A model generated the notes under the pieces. It saw nothing but the letters and a program-made list of their open reading frames with translations. It was not told the DNA's origin and searched no databases. 64,000 nt of DNA from Ursus arctos (Eukaryota > Chordata > Mammalia > Carnivora > Ursidae), in contig NW_026622808.1 of the NCBI RefSeq assembly GCF_023065955.2, positions 39,320,475 through 39,384,474 of the forward strand, written 5' to 3'. Below are positions 60,986 through 64,000 of this stretch, piece after piece. Each line of letters begins with the position of its first letter. Within the stretch, counting starts at the first letter, position 1. The position numbers were made by a program, and so were the translations under genes.

Positions 60986-62430
60986 TTAGTTATCCAACTG
61001 ACAAAGCAAGGCAACCCCACGCTTGATCCAGTGTTGAGTGGGTTGGTCGGTCTTTAACAGCATTGCAATAACAAAGTTAGTAGAATGTCCTGTAGTGGAA
61101 AGGGTTCCTTTACGTTCACTTGTCTTGTAGAGGGGACAGATGTAGGCATTCGACTTCACAATCTGAGACTTTTTGGCTTGGAAAAGAAAGAAATACATTC
61201 ATTTGGTAAAGGGAAAACAGCCCCTCGGACTAAATGAACAACTATTTTAGCACCAAATCTAAGATCACGATTATAATATTTGAACATTTCAATGTTGTTA
61301 TTGTTAGTTTACCGTTGGTATGTAATTATGGCTGTGAAACAAGACAAGTGATCTCCTACGGTGCACGATTCTCGGTCTAGAGGATAAGAATTGAGAGTTT
61401 TCAGGAATCCGGATAACTTAGCAGACGTGAAAACACTCAAGAGGACTTGAGAGGAGGAGGAGAAGGTAGGGAAGAAGGAATAAAACACAGCACAGATAAT
61501 GAGGCAGACATAAAAAGAGAGGACACTGATGCCTAGAGCCCGAATATGAGAAATGCATAAATCAGAAGAAGTGGAAACTACTATTTGCTTTCAGCAGGTA
61601 TTACTAGGAAAAACACACCAGTTCTCACCTACTCACAAAAAGAACCTACAAATCATCCTTGAAAAGCCCAATGTGAGGTATTAGGAGTCTTCCTAAACTG
61701 AGGCTACATTTCTTGTAGTTACAATTGAACTACGTTAATAGTGAAAATACTTAATGGGGTTAGGTGGTGATTGTGGGTGATTTGTAAATGTTTCCATTGA
61801 CAGTTATCGGAGAACAAAAACACTAGAGAAGAAAGAAAAATCAAAAGAATGAGCCTCATTTGTTCCGACTCGTGGAAAAATGATGGCAGCAGCAGAAGGG
61901 AAAGAGCAGGTAGCTTTCCCAGGAGAGCAGAGCTGGCCTCCACCCGCTGGGACCTGCAACGTCTGTGCCTTCGGGCACCCGGCTGGCTCTTGGGCCTCAG
62001 AGTTTCCTGCAGCCAGAAGACTCTAGCGCCAGCTGTGTGTTTCTAAGAGGTGTGCAAAGGCATTTCAGAATCAAAATATTGATGGGAAGCCCCGGACTCT
62101 GGAAAAGGAGAAGTGTGGATGGAGGAGGGGCATCCCATGGGATAAGAGCAAAAAGAGGCAGAATGATATTCCCAGAATAACATGATGCAACACAAAACAG
62201 GGAAACAATGTATTTTCAATGTAAACATTAAGTCGCTGTTTATTGTAATGGAACCAAGTCTTAAAAGATTTGTGCAGAGACTTAATTGGGGGAGCCGTTA
62301 AAAATATCTATCACTACCCCCTCTCTAAAACTCTTAAGAAATTTTGTTAGAAGTATTCTTACTTGGTTTTATCCATATGATGGGCATCAGGTCAAACAGA
62401 AGTTTGGGATGTTGTTCGGCAAGCAATCCA
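60986..62430 (-). CDS. DNAH12: DNAH12, last two coding exons (partial gene)
   Basis: Exons 62430-62363 (68 nt) and 61176-60986 (191 nt, with TAA at 60988-60986). They encode the extreme C terminus of a dynein heavy chain: [20 protein letters not shown], then [20 protein letters not shown] and [15 protein letters not shown]. This C-terminal signature is conserved across axonemal dynein heavy chains. DNAH12 is chosen because it neighbours ASB14 in human. Known role: inner-arm, single-headed axonemal dynein motor in cilia and flagella. The splice sites are canonical (gtaaga; ctttccaag-type acceptor) and the phase joins as K-P-T-K-K. All upstream exons lie beyond 64000. Confidence 0.9.
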
Positions 62431-62668
62431 CTGCGAGGAGAAATTGACATGTTAATTAGAAATAAGATGAACTTTGCTTCTAGAAATTGCTACATAGATA
62501 TTAGCTTTTAATACAAGAGAGGACCAGAAATATGCAGAGAAAGAAATATAAAACAAGACAAAACAAAGCCAAGGAAGAGGCAATGAATAATTGAAAGGAA
62601 AAAAAAAGATAATTATGGCAAGGCGGTATGTGCCAACAGTGGACAAGTATCAATTCCTGCCACTTTTT

Positions 62669-62864
62669 TAAAAAAAGATTTATTTATTTGAGAGAGAGAG
62701 AGAGAGCGCATGCACGAGCAGGGTGGGGGCAGGAGAGAGGGAGAAGCAGACTCCCCACTGAGCAGGGAGCCTGATGCAGAGCCCGATGTAGGGCTTCATC
62801 CCAGGACCCCAGGATCATGACCTGAGCAGAAGGCAGACACAACTGACTGAGCCACCCAGGCGCC
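62669..62864 (-). repeat. CanSINE, antisense
   Basis: Left end ttaaaaaaagatttatttat, right end gagccacccaggcgcc. Perfect 13-nt duplication cctgccacttttt at 62656-62668 and 62865-62877. Confidence 0.93.
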
Positions 62865-62899
62865 CCTGCCACTTTTTAAATACCATCCAGGAGGCCAAC

Positions 62900-63050
62900 A
62901 CTGTCCTATCACAATTGGTCCTCACCATGACCTTGTCCCCATTCCTGTGCCACAGATGAAGAGTGGAGGCTCAGAGAGGTTGAGTAGTTCTCTTAGAGTA
63001 ACACAGCCCTTAAGTGCCAGAGTCAGAATTCAAGCATACATCTGCCTGTC
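62900..63050 (-). repeat. MIR, antisense
   Basis: Contains gtggaggctcagagaggttg and gtaacacagcccttaagtgc followed by agagtcagaattcaag, the inverse of the MIR core. Confidence 0.7.
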
Positions 63051-63094
63051 AAGAAAATGAAGTTTCTTTTCCCTGTGCTACATTGTTTATTTGC

Positions 63095-63168
63095 TTGAAA
63101 AAAGGAGGGAAGGAAGAAGGGGAAGAAGGGAAGAAGGGAGGAAGGGAGGAAGAAGGAAGGAAAAGATG
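63095..63168 (+). repeat. purine-only (GGAAG)n-like tract
   Basis: A long run of G and A with repeated gaagg units (agggaggaaggaagaaggg style), nearly free of pyrimidines. Simple-sequence tract in a DNAH12 intron. Confidence 0.85.
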
Positions 63169-63476
63169 AATAAATGCATCTATAAGGACAAGGAAGTGAA
63201 GACAAATGTCAGTAGATGATGAAAAAGAAGAGAGAGAGAAATAACCACAGGAACTAGCTACAGCTAAGTCTCCTCTTCACCCTGTCTTGGAATGGTCTCT
63301 CTAGAGCCTCTTTCTTGCTCCCCTCAAGGGATTCTCTGGGCCTCCGCCTTTAACCCTCCCTTGAGAGCAAAGCCTAACCCTGACCCTGGAAATAGAGGAT
63401 TGTGCTTATTAATGGATTGATAAAGAACAGGGTTCCGAGGGAAATAATCTCTCCCCTTCCCTCTTACCCCTACGTA

Positions 63477-63667
63477 TTTTTTTTTTTAAAGATTTGTTTA
63501 TTATTTTAGAGCACGAGTGGGAGGGGGAGAGGGAGAAGGACAGACTCTCAAGCAGACTGCCCGCTGAGTGCAGAGCCCCGAGGCAGGGCTCGATCGGGCC
63601 GCTGAGTTCCTGACCTGAGCCAAACCACGAGTCCACAGTGTAACTGACTGCGCCACCCGGGCGCCCC
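63477..63667 (-). repeat. CanSINE, antisense
   Basis: T-run plus aaagatttgtttattatttt at the left and gcgccacccgggcgcccc at the right; related ccct.acg.attttt copies flank it. Confidence 0.9.
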
Positions 63668-64000
63668 TCCCTGACGCATTTTAAACAAGAATAGCAATGC
63701 TCGGTTTCCCAAGCTGGAAATTCAGTATTTATTTTAAATACTTATTTATCATGTCATCAAAATCTAAGAGAAAGTTTTCCATTCACCAACAGAAACGGGA
63801 AGTTTACTATAACCATGAAATGTTTGAAAGTGAGGCACTCCTGCATGTTACGAGACAGACGTGACCAGTCCTAAAACAGAAGAAAACAACTTCAGCTAAC
63901 TTTTCTACTAGTAAGACCATTAAAATATTAACTAAAAATTCTTCAGGACCTAAAAATACTCACTTAGCAATTGCTCCGGGCTGAGTAATGATTTATGGCA
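63668..64000. other. DNAH12: DNAH12 intron end of window, no exon confirmed
   Basis: AT-rich sequence within a DNAH12 intron. A donor-like gtgagt on the minus strand ends at about 63963, with the window edge 38 nt beyond. The frame required by the next exon meets a stop within those 38 nt, so I do not call an exon. Confidence 0.4.

Noticed and set aside
4793..63667. tRNA-like sequences in many places
   Set aside because: All belong to CanSINE heads (ggtggctcagt..gttaagc) with degenerate arms and A-rich tails; none is a functional tRNA gene.
63963..64000. possible DNAH12 exon ending at the window edge
   Set aside because: A gtgagt donor is present, but the frame needed to join the next exon contains a stop within the visible 38 nt, and the conserved dynein 'GARWD' region expected there is absent.

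Overview
The window is mammalian genomic DNA from a carnivoran, most likely an arctoid (bear, seal or mustelid lineage). The evidence is about 26 tRNA-Lys-derived CanSINE copies of the arctoid type (heads such as 'gcgcctgggtggctcagtc' and A-rich tails such as 'caaataaataaaatctt'), carnivore-type L1 elements, and three genes in the order known from human 3p14.3. All genes are multi-exon; I rebuilt them by reading GT-AG boundaries and checking phase across every junction.

Layout. Positions 1-620 are upstream flank. A CpG island promoter (about 620-1340) leads into APPL1 on the plus strand: 22 coding exons, 972-31812, 708 codons plus stop, all junctions canonical and in phase. A long, largely repeat-free 3' region (31813 to about 35200) with several AATAAA signals follows. 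A broken L1 (36228-39597) fills the gap to the convergent gene ASB14 on the minus strand: nine coding exons from the ATG at 59125 to the stop at 40454, giving 587 codons in the ancestral frame. A nearly full-length but decayed L1 of about 6.1 kb lies in an ASB14 intron, in the opposite orientation, and carries its own nested SINEs. Upstream of ASB14, also on the minus strand, are the last two coding exons of DNAH12 (62363-62430 and 60986-61176); the rest of that gene lies beyond 64000.

Function. APPL1 is an endosomal BAR-PH-PTB adaptor that binds Rab5 and receptors such as the adiponectin receptor. ASB14 is an ankyrin-repeat/SOCS-box substrate receptor for a Cullin5 ubiquitin ligase. DNAH12 is an axonemal inner-arm dynein heavy chain. 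They are neighbours by conserved synteny, with no evidence of a shared pathway.

Most notable points: a non-canonical TT at the ASB14 exon 2 donor, where the phase requires GT; a GC-AG intron in ASB14; an unexplained open, exon-like segment in frame upstream of the ASB14 start; a tailless CanSINE with a perfect 20-nt target duplication; and a CanSINE inserted within about 30 nt of an APPL1 5' splice site. I found no new enzyme system, RNA gene, virus-derived gene or CRISPR-like array.
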